Of a stretch of DNA of 64,000 bases, positions 54,690 to 64,000 are shown one piece after another. The position numbers and the translations under genes are program-made. The notes below the pieces were generated by a model. The model was given only the letters and a program-made list of their open reading frames with translations, had not been told where the DNA came from and searched no databases. Positions within the stretch are counted from its first letter, which is position 1; each line of letters starts with the position of its first letter. The stretch comes from Coffea arabica (lineage: Eukaryota; Streptophyta; Magnoliopsida; Gentianales; Rubiaceae), in NCBI RefSeq assembly GCF_036785885.1, contig NC_092320.1, forward strand, positions 20,151,557-20,215,556, in the 5' to 3' direction.

Positions 54690-56476
54690 CGATAAGAGTA
54701 TATTTTACGTATTTTTAGTGTGATTTATCAATTAATTTTGGTGTATTTTATTTAATTTTATAAATAATTAACTAAGATTCTAGTGAAAATATGCATTTTG
54801 TGGTTAAAGTGTGAAAATTGTGTTTCTATGAATTTTTATAGTAAAAATTTCATATTTTGTAGGTTTAATGATTCAATCATCAAATGAAGTGCATTGAGAA
54901 GATATTTGGATGATTGAAGATGGATTAAAGTGGTGAAAATAAAATATGAAGTGTAAAAGGAGAAATGCAATTTGAATCAATAAAAGTCAGTTTTGACAAC
55001 TCTGACACATTTTGATATTTTAATTATATATGGAGCTACACAGATTGGATTGAGATGATCTTTATACCATTTAGAAGCTAAGAGATTATCTACATTTGGT
55101 ATGAAGACATCAAAGTCCAATTTAACCGTTTTCGTAGTCCAAAAGTTGAAATAACGAAATTCAACTCAGCTGTCCAAAGTTGAAAACAGAGCTCTGACCG
55201 GTTTTTGGTATTTTGGTCATATCTCGGTCTAAAGAGCTCTAAATTGGATAATTCTTGAGGCATTGGACAGCTATTTCAATGAACTACAACTTCTATGTTT
55301 TGTACAAGAGCTAATTCAGTCGCCATCATAGAGAAAATAGCAGTTGAAGTAGCCAGGTTCTGATCAAAAATAGCTACTCTCCACTGGTACAACTTGTTTT
55401 CTCCTTCAATAATTCACAGCTATGGATGAACGTATGACAACCAATTAGCAGCTGTAAAAAGGATGTTTCAAGCCTCATTTTCTGACTGCATTCATCTATA
55501 TATAGCCATGGACTTGTAAGATTCAAAATAACTTTGCAAGGCTGGGAAAACTCATCAAAAATGTAGTGTTCACTAGTTTTTCTTGGTTCATTAGTATAGT
55601 ATAGGTAGAGTAGTTTTTCCTTCTTATATTTCTATCTAGATTTGGATGAAAATTGGAGGAACAAAGATGGAGAGTTAGAGCTCATGTGACAAGGGTAAGA
55701 TCTCTCCTATCACTTTTTTTTTTGTATTTGATTTCGTGTTTAACTATAATACAAGTTTGGCTTGTTTTTCTTTATGTTTTTCTAAAGTTCATGCCTAGAG
55801 TGTGGATGAACTTTCTATATCTTGTTTATGATGTTTACTTAGTTATTTGGTGATATTATTTTAAACAAGTTATTTATCACTTTTGCTTTTCTAATCATGA
55901 TTAACTGGCCATTAGTTGTGATTATCTAAAGGTATTAAGTTTACAATGAAAATTGAAATTTAACACTAGTTCAAAGAAGTGATAAACCTAGGGAGTACAC
56001 TCATGAGAGTATAGGTGCACTTATGTGGTTTTAGTGACTTGTTTCATGTAATTTTATAGAAAAATGAACTTGTAATTAATTCATAACCACGAGAGTAGGT
56101 ATGATTTAGTTACAATTATAGTTGATTCACTACGAGAATAGATTTCACATACATTAGGAAATTACGCCATAACTAACCAAGATAATAGCATTCACTTTAC
56201 CGATACCTTCACTTGCAAGAGTAGAAAGGAATTCCATATTTTTAGGAGTTTTGTAGTGTTATTTTCATTAATTTTATATTTATAGTAGTCTGGATAATAA
56301 AGGAGTTCGAAAAATACCGGTAATTGCAATCTTTTTTGTGGGATCGACCCTTAATACCCTATACTCGCTCACGATTTGTATATTTGCGATAAATCGAGTA
56401 TGGGATATTTAGAAATTATAAATGTAAAATTTGATTGTGGATGAACTTATTGTATATGTATACCTCGCGCACGTCA
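54690..56476 (+). repeat. 5' LTR of element B
   Basis: Starts cgataagagtatatttt (first base C where the 3' LTR has T) and ends cgcgcacgtca. It contains a TATA box at 55496-55505 and the conserved gtgggatcgaccctta block at 56337-56352. Confidence 0.94.
55496..55505 (+). promoter_or_regulatory. Putative TATA box in element B 5' LTR
   Basis: ctatatatag, 806 bp into the LTR, followed by ccatgg. The 3' LTR has the identical motif at 60014-60023, 807 bp in. Motif-based call only. Confidence 0.5.
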
Positions 56477-56482
56477 AGTTTT

Positions 56483-56500
56483 TGGCACCGTTGCCGGGAA
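56483..56500 (+). promoter_or_regulatory. Primer-binding site of element B (tRNA-Asp)
   Basis: TGGCACCGTTGCCGGGAA, six bases inside the LTR, matches 16 of 18 bases of the complement of the plant tRNA-Asp 3' end. Confidence 0.9.
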
Positions 56501-56668
56501 AGACTAAGCAATATCAGTGTTAAGAGTAACTTTATTAGTTTAAACATTTTATTAGTTATAGTGTGAATGTTATTTTCTGCTATTTTAGTGTTTTACGTGT
56601 GTATGCATTTTATCACCTATTCTTCTTACTAATTTTGCTCTTAAGTGGTTTAAAAACAATTTTAGATA

Positions 56669-57777
56669 ATGAAGATGATAGGTCAATTTGGAGGACAATG
56701 CTTGAGAAATGAAAGATTGGCAATGGATGGTTACCAAGTGCAAAACTCCTTCAATAGAGGTAACCAAGAAATTACTGAAGGTATTTCTTTTGAAGATGGT
56801 TTAAGGTGCTTAAAGGCAAAATTTGATGTTATTATGTTACAAGTTCAAATGAACACAATTAGGCATGAAATTGAGCAAAGGAAGAATGCTAATGTTATCA
56901 TGTAATTTGTGACTTGTGTGGAGGTTATCACGCTACTCATACATGTAGACAAGCACAAAATGTGGATTATTATGATGAATTTGGACATTGTAATCCTTAT
57001 CTTGATCAATATGGTCCTAATTGGGGCAATTCTTATACTTAGGGTTGGGATAATCAATGTGTTAATAGTGTTTCTTCTTATTTATATGATTACCAATCCG
57101 AATGTGTCCACTATGAATTAAAACCATCTTGAGAATTGACAATAGAGAAGTTAGCTAATGCACCTCTATCTTGGAAATTAGAAAGTGAACCATTAGCTAA
57201 TGATTCTAATGCATCTTGGGAGCTAGCTGTAAAAAATTCTTCTAATCAATTTGATTTAGCCATAGAAAAGCTAGCAAATGCAACCTCCAACCGTTTTGAT
57301 AGGGTTGAGGAAATATTAGATGAATTAACTTCTCACTTTGATAGAATATAAGACCAATTATATGCATTGTGTGAAGTTATTTCTTCTAATAATTTGCAAA
57401 ATGATCCTAACATGAATGGTGGGAATGTTGTATGTGAAAATGGATTGCATTTTGATGAAAATGATGAATATCAATTGTGTTTCAGTGAACAAATGTCCAT
57501 TTCACATGATAATATCTTTGGAACTAATTTTGAACCTCAAGAGGTGAGTTTTAATGATTCATTTTTCACCCCTCTTGAGGAGTGTATTGAAAGTATAGAT
57601 TTGAAAGATATTATTGCCCAAGAAATTCATATGACATCTTCTTTGGTGAATTCTCAAGTGGTGCATATTCAATGTAATATCTATGACTCACTTGAGATAG
57701 GTATGTTTCTTCCACCTCTCATATCATTTGAACATGTAGCTTTTGCTATTAAGCCACCTTTTAATGATCCACTATGA
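56669..57777 (+). pseudogene. Gag-like frame of element B, broken
   Basis: Opens MKMIGQFGGQCLRNERLAMD at 56669. A frameshift near 56905 leads to a zinc knuckle, CDLCGGYHATHTC (CX2CX3HX4C, the spacing common in Athila/Tat Gag), then YLDQYGPNWGNSY. Interrupted by stops at about 57041, 57130 and 57349, it continues in one frame through a repeated helical segment (IEKLANAPLSWKLESEPLAN, then IEKLANATSNRFDRVEEILD) to an acidic tail ending at 57775. No Gag core domain, protease or polymerase is recognisable. The layout (knuckle, PNW motif, coiled segment) parallels the Gag tails of A1 and A2. Confidence 0.7.
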
Positions 57778-59190
57778 CAAAAATTGGTGGATTATTCATT
57801 AACAAAACCTCCTTGAGATATGAGGTGAAAAAGTCGAGCCAATGACTATAAACAAAAGCGCTTATTCGGAGGTAACCCAATGTTTTGGCTATTTTATGTT
57901 GGTGTGATTTCATGTTTAAATTATATATTGAGTTATTTTGTTATTTTTCATTTGTTTCTTATTTTTCATCTTTAAGTTAATATTACTAATGGTTATCAAA
58001 TGGAACGCATGAAGCATTGGAAATAAGTAAACAATGGTTCGTGAATTTCATGCTTTGACATTTCGATCGCAACAATAGGGGAGTATTACTTTTCTTTATC
58101 TTGATTTTCCTTTTTACATATTGAGGACAATGTGCATGTTAAGTGTGGGGGAAAGAATTGAGATTATAAACATTGTATGTGATTGACTTGTTGGTTGCAA
58201 ATATTGGACTTGTGATTAAATTCAAAAATTTTTCAAAATTTTATCCAAATTTGTGAATTTGCCCCAAATGGTTTCAAATTTTTTCAATTTTATCCAAAAG
58301 AGTAATAAGTTTTATGCCATTAGTAGTTCAAATTTCTTCTACATTTGAGATAAATATATGTGATTTGGAAACTTCTTTTCTCATTTAATTTGGAAATGAC
58401 TATTATGTGATTATAATTTGTGTACTTATAGGAAAGTATATCTTGTAAAGTGGAGAAAATTATGCCTATATTTTTTTACGTATTTAATAAAATTTCTTCT
58501 CTTTATTTGATTTATAAGTTAAGTGATAAATATAGTCAATAAGTGCAATACTCTTCTCATGATTATTTTTTTGAGGAAATTATTATTATCTTTGCTGTTA
58601 AAAAAAAAAAGAAAAAAAGTGGAAAGAAAAAAAAGAAAAAATCAAAACAAAGAAGAAAAAAGAAAATAAGATTTGTTCTACTCCAATGAGTTTTGTACTT
58701 AGTAACCGGGTGTTTTCATCTAAAAATGTCGACTTTCACGTAAAACGGTACTTGAATTAAGAGTATGCAATGCAACTTGAGTATGTGAAGTGTTGAGTAA
58801 CCTGTGATGTTCATCTAAGAATGTCGATTCTCGCGTCAAAAGGCATTCTCACGTCTTAAGTAATATTTAGCTATGTTATATGAATAAATATATTTTTAAA
58901 TAGAATAAAAAGATGATCATGAGTTTAGGAAGCATTATTATTCACCATATGAGTTACTTACTTGTAAGATTGAGTAAGGATGAAAATTTGATTTGAATTT
59001 GTTATAATGACGGTATAATTGGCTCTCCTTTACTTGATATTATGAGTACTTGAGCTTAATTGAATAATTACATAATGGTTGTTTACCTTGTTTTTGAGAA
59101 AATGAAGTGGAATGGTACACATATGTTTATTTTCAAAAATTGAACCATTGTTGGTTTGTATTTTTTATTGGTTGAGGACAAGCAATGGTT
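57778..59190 (+). other. Noncoding 3' interior of element B
   Basis: Encodes a short KRLFGGNPMF peptide at about 57855-57885, comparable to (K/R)RYLEGNPRI of A1 and A2. It then contains a polypurine-like box (58128-58155), an A-rich tract (58598-58670) and about 500 bp of AT-rich sequence. It includes two related blocks, gtaacc.gtg.tgttcatcta (58702 and 58798). No gene. Confidence 0.6.
58128..58155 (+). promoter_or_regulatory. Internal polypurine-like box of element B
   Basis: gaggacaatgtgcatgttaa followed by gtgtgggggaaa. It has the same layout as the true 3' tract of B and as the internal boxes of A1 and A2. A second plus-strand priming role is inferred. Confidence 0.5.
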
Positions 59191-59206
59191 CAAATGTGGG
59201 GGTATT
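59173..59206 (+). promoter_or_regulatory. 3' polypurine tract of element B
   Basis: gaggacaagcaatggttcaa followed by atGTGGGGGtatt, then the 3' LTR start TGATAAGAG at 59207. Confidence 0.82.
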
Positions 59207-60981
59207 TGATAAGAGTATATTTTACGTATTTTTAGTGTGCTTTATTAATTAGTTTTGGTGTGTTTTATTTATTTTTATAAATAATTAACTAAAATTCTAG
59301 TGAAAATATGCATTTTGTGGTTAAAAAGTGAAAATTGCATTTCTATGGATTTTTATAGTAAAAATTTCATATTTTGTAAGTTTAATGATTCAATCATCAA
59401 ATGAAGTGCATTGAGAAGATATTTGGATGATTGAAAATGAATTAAAGTGGTGAAAATAAAATATGAAGTGTAAAAGGAGAAATGCAATTTGAAACAAGAA
59501 AAGTCAGTTTTGACAACTCTGACACGTTTTGGTATTTTAACTATATATGGAGATACACAAATTGGATTGAGATGATCTTTATACCATTTTGAAGCTAAGA
59601 GATGTATCTACATTTGGTATGAAGATATCAAAATCCAATTCAGCCGTTTTCATAGTCCAAAAGTTGAAATACCGAAATTCAACTCAGCTGTCCAAAGTTG
59701 AAAACAGAGCTCTGAACGATTTTTGGTATTTTGGTCATATCTCAGTCTTGAGAGCTCCAAATTGGATAATTCTTGAGGCATTGGACAGCTATTTCAATGA
59801 ACTACAACTTCTATGTTTTGTACAAGTGCCAATTCAGCCGCCATCATAGAGAAAATAGCAGTTGAAGTAGCCAAATTCTGGTCAGAAATAGCTGCTCTCG
59901 ACTGGTACAACCTGTTTTCTCCTTCAATAATTCACAACTATGGATGAACGTATGACAACCAATTAGCAGCTGTAAAAAGGATGTTTCAAGCCTCATTTCC
60001 TGACTGCATTCATCTATATATAGCCATGGACTTGCAATATTCAAAATAATTTGGTAAGGTTAGGAAAACTCACCAAAAATGTAGTGTTCATTAGTTTTTC
60101 TTGGTTCACTAGTATAGTATAGGTAGAGTAATTTTTCCTTCTTGTATTTCTATCTAGATTTGGATGAAAATTGGAGAACCAAAGATGGAGAGTTAGAGCT
60201 CATGTGACAAGGGTAACATCTCTTTTGTATTTGTTTTCATGTTTAGCTATAATACAAGTTTGGCTTTGTTTTTTTTCATGTTTTTCTAAAGTTCATGCCT
60301 AGAGTGTGGATAAACTTTCTATATCTTGTTTATGATGTTTACTTAGTTATTTGGTGTTATTATTTTGAGCAAGTTATTTATCACTTTTGCTTTTCTAATC
60401 ATGATTAACCGGCCATTAGTTGTGATTATCTAAAGATATTAAGTTTGCAATGAAAATTGAAATTTAACACTAGTTCAAAGAAGTGATAAACCTAGGGAAT
60501 ACACCCACGAGAGTAGAGGTGCACTTATGTGGCTTTAGTGACTTGTTTCATGTAATTTTATAGAAGAAATGAACTTGTAATTAATTCATAACCACGAGAG
60601 TAGGTATGATTTAGTTACAAGTATAGTTGATTCACTACGAGAATAGGTTTCACATATATTAGGAAATTATGCCATAACTAACCAAGATAATAGCATTCAC
60701 TTAACCGGTAACTTCACTTGCAAGAGTAGAAAGGAATTCCATATCTCTAGGAACTTTCTAGTGTTATTTTCATTAATTTTATATTTATGATAGTCTAGAT
60801 AATAAAGGAGTTTGAAAAATACCGGTAATTGCATTCTTCTCTGTGGAATCGACCTTTAATATCCTATACTCGCTTACGATTTATATACTTGCGATAAATT
60901 GCGTATGGGGTATTTAGGAATTATAAATGTAAAACTTGATTGTGGATGAACTTATTGTATATGTATACCCCGCGCACGTCA
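59207..60981 (+). repeat. 3' LTR of element B
   Basis: Starts TGATAAGAGTATATTTTACG and ends CGCGCACGTCA. It has a TATA motif at 60014-60023 and the ctgtggaatcgacctttaat block at 60841-60860. Similarity to the 5' LTR is above 90% by eye. Confidence 0.94.
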
Positions 60982-61017
60982 GCCCCTTTCACCTTCCACT
61001 TTATTTTTCCTTTGCTA

Positions 61018-61055
61018 CATTGAGGACAATATAGGTTTTAGGTGTGGGGGGTGAT
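61018..61055 (+). promoter_or_regulatory. Internal polypurine-like box of A2
   Basis: cattgaggacaatataggtt followed by ttaggtgtggggggtgattt. It is the homologue of the A1 box at 5061-5100. Confidence 0.5.
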
Positions 61056-61739
61056 TTCTATTATTTCTTTTTGTTTCTATCATTTCTTTTTGCTTCAAAA
61101 AAAAAGAGGAAAAATGAAACAAATAGAAAATGAAAAAAAATGAAAAACAAAAAGGAAAAAGTGTGTAGTTAGTTCACTTTTGCTAGAGAATTTTGCTATG
61201 ATGGATTATACAATCAAGTTGAACGTATATGTGGTCACATATGCTAGCTATGCATTTTGGTTTTCCTTGGCAATATCGCTGAATGTTGAATATGATGGAC
61301 TTGACCCATTCTTGAAACTTTTGGGAGCTGTTGAGTCATGTACGAGCACATTATCCTTGTTTGCTTCGTTTGTGTTGTTGAGTGGGTATCACACATGGTA
61401 TTGACATTCTAGAACTTGCTATTTTATACATGTCGAGGCCACATTTTGTTGAACTAGATGTATTTGAAATGATAAGGGCATTTAGGATTTAATCTTCTTT
61501 AACTTTCTACAAATCATGCCTTTGTCTTGTCTCCCAATAGTGAACCAATTTGAGTTTTTTATCCTTCTCCTTTGTTTGTTAGCCATGTTTGATAACCAGG
61601 ACCTTTTTAGACTTACTTGTTTAACCTTGTGTCGTTACGAGATGTCCGAATTTTATTGTTTGTGCAAGGCAAATAAATCTAGGGTCGCAAGTGTTGTTAG
61701 AATAGAAGCGGTATGGTGCTGGATCTATGCATCTAAGAT

Positions 61740-61805
61740 TGAAAGAAAAAGAAAAAAAAGAAGAAAAAGAAGAAGAAGAAGAAGAAGAAGAAGAAGAAAG
61801 AAAAA
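61740..61805 (+). repeat. AAG-rich microsatellite
   Basis: Purine-only stretch of GAA/AAG triplets. A1 lacks the expansion at the matching place. Confidence 0.9.
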
Positions 61806-62352
61806 AGGGGGAGAAATTGTCAATAAGCTGAGGAACAAACGACTCTAGCTTATAGGGCGTGCCCACGCCTTGCAAGACGTTTCCCTTTTCCCAAAAAAAA
61901 AAAAAATTCGACACTTGCACAGTAGGTATAACAAATGGAAATGTCTTGCTTGTGGAATTTCTCCAGTAAAGCGTTGAGGTTATGCAATCGATATCGGACA
62001 TTCTCTTGACACATTACACCTTATGTTTACCTTCTTATCCCACCTCTTATCTAAACCCCATTACAACCCTATTAAAGTCCTTTTGATTTTTGTATTGAGT
62101 TCACTGTTGAGTGGTGGAGATGTGATAAATGTGCAAACCTATGGTAATTCCATTCCATGATGTTGATTTGAACATTCCTAGCATTTATACATTTTCTTGA
62201 AGGTAACGTGTATTACTGTTCATATTCTTTGGATAACCACCTGTCCGGTATGTTCTAATTTTGACGACATTATCAGGAATGCGGAATGTTTGTGTTAGTA
62301 TAGACCACTGCGGAACCGTTGCTATTTTGATTGTACTTCTGAGTTTCGAAAT

Positions 62353-62388
62353 GCTTGAGGACAAGCACTATCTAGGTGTGGGGAAATT
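62353..62388 (+). promoter_or_regulatory. 3' polypurine tract of A2
   Basis: cttgaggacaagcactatct followed by aggtGTGGGGAAATT, then the 3' LTR start TGATAGAG at 62389. Confidence 0.82.
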
Positions 62389-63980
62389 TGATAGAGCAAT
62401 TATTAGGCACATTTTGCACTATTATTTTGTCCTAATTTTGGCTACTTACTATGCTAAGTATTGAGATTTCGCTTATAGTTTATATTTGTATAAATTGTAG
62501 GTGGTTGGTGTTAAAAGTGATCTCTTGAGGCAAATTTTCAGAAGACCCTTTATTTTAAAACGTGCCCACTCCAGAGACTGAGGAAATATACCTAAAAGAC
62601 GGACCCTGCGGGATTGGCAAAATAAGTGAAAAATTAGGAAACCAAAAGGAGGCTTGTGGGCCGCGGAGGTGCAGAGAATCAAAACTCTTTTCAAAGAGGA
62701 AGTAAAGTGCGGAGTCCTCTTCCTTACTTTTCAGCGGCTAATAGAAACGAAACTAGATTCACGTCATATAAGGAGATTAGCTTTAGTTCTCCTTTGTCCC
62801 ATCTGTCAGACATTGGGGATTTTTCTTTTGCCTTTTGGCTTTGTACGATTGAGACGCTTTTTGCTTTTACTTTTGCTCTGGGCAATTTTTAGTGAGTTTG
62901 GTTCTTGTGCTTGCGGCTCCAGTATGAAAGTGAAACCCAAAAAAAGACGCGAGACTATTCACCTGTCCCTTCGTTATTCCTTCTTTCGCAACTTTGTGGC
63001 AATTCAGTTGAATGGTATCAATTAAATCCCGCGAGATTGACACGATGAGGAGCGGCTAGGTTTCCCATCTACCCAAAGGTCGACGCGAGAGCGCGGTCCA
63101 TAACATCTGTGAGATCTAATCAAACTTTCATTATTTCTTCCAATTTTGTTACTATTCATGCGTTTCCTGAATTAATTGTTCATGGATATTTTATTAATTG
63201 AATATCAACGGCCGGGTATTTAATTTAATTTAATAGCTTACTGTCACGTTAATTAAATTGAATCCGTAATTATTCGTTTAGTTGACAATTAGTGACAACC
63301 ATCATAATTGACTTTGTGTTGGGGAAACGTAAGATCTAATTTAAATAAACCCTCATAGTGTATTTATTGGTTAGGGTTGGGTTCTTCTAGCTTTAATGCA
63401 ACTGGATAATTAAATTCCTACGGTTATACCTAGGGTTGTTTTCTGGTTAGAGAAACAGTCAATGATCGTACCTTAATTATCGAAAAAATAAGGAAGAACT
63501 GGTTGTCAGAGCTTATTGATAACTATAATCAACCTAGTGACGGATGAATGAAATACCTTTGCATCGATGATCATTTAATTGGACCGTGCCTGAGAAGTTG
63601 ATCATTTGGGTAGAATTTTATTAATTGCTATTTTTTTTGTGAATTGTACTTGGCGAGTTAGTTTTTGAGTTTTGTTTATTTTCATTTTCATTTTCATTTC
63701 ATTAAATAACTCCCAATTTCGTTCTATTGACTTGGGAAGAAACAACTTCCTACCCGTTTCCTGTGGAATCGACCATACTTGCTACTGTCTACTAGTTAGT
63801 GAATTTAGTCAGATAATTAATTATGGTATATCGGATTAAGCAAACCCTTCGGGAACAAGATGAATCAAGTAACCCATTGTACACCTAGACTCCGTGTTCT
63901 AGTACTTAGAATTAATTAATGACTGCTTTTAGTGGTAGTTTGGTTTTATTATTATTATTACACAGATTTGACACCTATCA
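62389..63980 (+). repeat. 3' LTR of A2
   Basis: 1,592 bp, TGATAGAGCAATTATT to ACACCTATCA. This copy is uninterrupted and shows the intact LTR that in the 5' copy is split by L1b. TATA-like motif at 62766-62773; conserved ctgtggaatcgaccatactt at 63761-63780. Confidence 0.94.
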
Positions 63981-64000
63981 ATTTTTTAATATGACTAAAG

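Larger units (their letters stand above)
54690..60981 (+). mobile_element. Non-autonomous Ty3-type LTR element B, nested in A2
   Basis: Plus-strand element with ~1.78-kb LTRs (54690-56476 and 59207-60981) starting YGATAAGAGTATATTTTACG and ending CGCGCACGTCA. It is flanked by a perfect 5-bp target-site duplication, gcccc (54685-54689 and 60982-60986). It has a tRNA-Asp-like primer site and a G-rich polypurine tract. The 2.7-kb interior holds only a degraded Gag-like frame with a zinc knuckle. Removing B rejoins A2 cleanly (ttcgcccc | ctttcacc), in line with A1 at 5120-5090. Confidence 0.95.
60987..62388 (+). other. A2 3' interior, noncoding
   Basis: Continues A2 after element B. It contains a polypurine-like box (61018-61055), an A-rich tract (61095-61160), a region conserved with A1 4600-4960 (61180-61500; its 74-codon frame is not conserved as protein), an AAG-rich microsatellite (about 61740-61805), an exact GGCGTGCCCACGCC (61856-61869), and the 3' polypurine tract. 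Confidence 0.7.
43454..63980 (+). mobile_element. Non-autonomous Ty3-type LTR element A2, twice invaded
   Basis: The same family as A1 (TGATAGAGCAATTATT start, ACACCTATCA end, shared 3' interior), on the plus strand. The 5' LTR is 43454-51339, split by LINE L1b. The interior is 51340-62388, split by element B. The 3' LTR is 62389-63980. It encodes Gag and an aspartic protease, but the coding region then ends with no reverse transcriptase, RNase H or integrase. The expected 3' target duplication gcatg is not present after 63980 (the sequence there is attttttaat), so either the 3' flank was rearranged or the two LTRs come from different insertions; the window ends 20 bases later. Confidence 0.85.

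Noticed and set aside
61180-61404. 74-codon frame in A2 with hydrophobic stretches
   Set aside because: The DNA is conserved with A1 4700-4960, but A1 has stops and shifts there, so conservation is not at protein level.
1-64000. CRISPR array, operons, tRNA or rRNA genes
   Set aside because: Eukaryotic transposon-rich DNA. The tRNA-like strings are primer-binding sites or the LTR GATTCGACCC block; no cloverleaf was found, and no spaced identical repeats of CRISPR type occur.

Overview
This is plant nuclear DNA, almost certainly from a flowering plant and probably a eudicot. The evidence is plant-type L1 LINEs (ORF1 with DUF4283 plus a CCHC knuckle; ORF2 with endonuclease, reverse transcriptase and RNase H), a Tork/Tnt1-like Copia element primed by initiator tRNA-Met, Ty3-type LTR elements with Athila-like tRNA-Asp primer sites, hAT-type MITEs and a Helitron-type terminus. 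No intact host gene is visible. The only possible gene relic is a 75-codon piece of an ALP1/Harbinger-nuclease-like protein at 1151-1378. The species cannot be fixed from the sequence.

Layout. 1-2315: AT-rich DNA with the Harbinger-like relic and a dispersed repeat (R1). 2321-8589 (-): non-autonomous Ty3-type element A1, target-site duplication (TSD) ttttc, holding only a Gag C-terminal remnant. 9114-14986 (-): GC-rich L1-type LINE (L0) with 14/16-bp TSDs. 15003-19999: noncoding DNA with a Helitron-type 3' end, repeat R2 containing a perfect 149-bp tandem duplication, and a LINE 3' remnant. 20005-24367: 4.36-kb solo LTR, TSD aaagt. 24849-30542 (-): full-length but inactive Copia element, TSD gttac, with a 595-bp hAT-type MITE in its 5' LTR. 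30543-33437: repeat-derived noncoding DNA. 33453-39216 (-): nearly intact L1 LINE (L1a), perfect 15-bp TSD. 39217-43453: repeats R1 and R2, a truncated LINE, a second hAT-type MITE and a microsatellite. 43454-63980 (+): a nest. Ty3-type element A2 (relative of A1) carries LINE L1b inside its 5' LTR and a second gag-only element, B (54690-60981, TSD gcccc), inside its internal region.

How the parts relate. A1, A2 and B are three non-autonomous LTR elements that keep LTRs, a tRNA-Asp-like primer site, a polypurine tract and gag-derived coding DNA (A2 also a protease), but no reverse transcriptase, RNase H or integrase. They would depend on enzymes supplied by a relative elsewhere. All three share an unusual 3' architecture: two similar GAGGACAA...GTGGGGG boxes about 1.0-1.35 kb apart, with an A-rich tract after the first. 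A1 and A2 also share a scattered near-palindrome, GGCGTGCCCACGCC. Insertion order can be read directly: R1, then A2, then L1b and B; R2, then a truncated LINE; Copia, then MITE; R1, then L1a. Premature stops and lost catalytic residues fit C-to-T/G-to-A decay.
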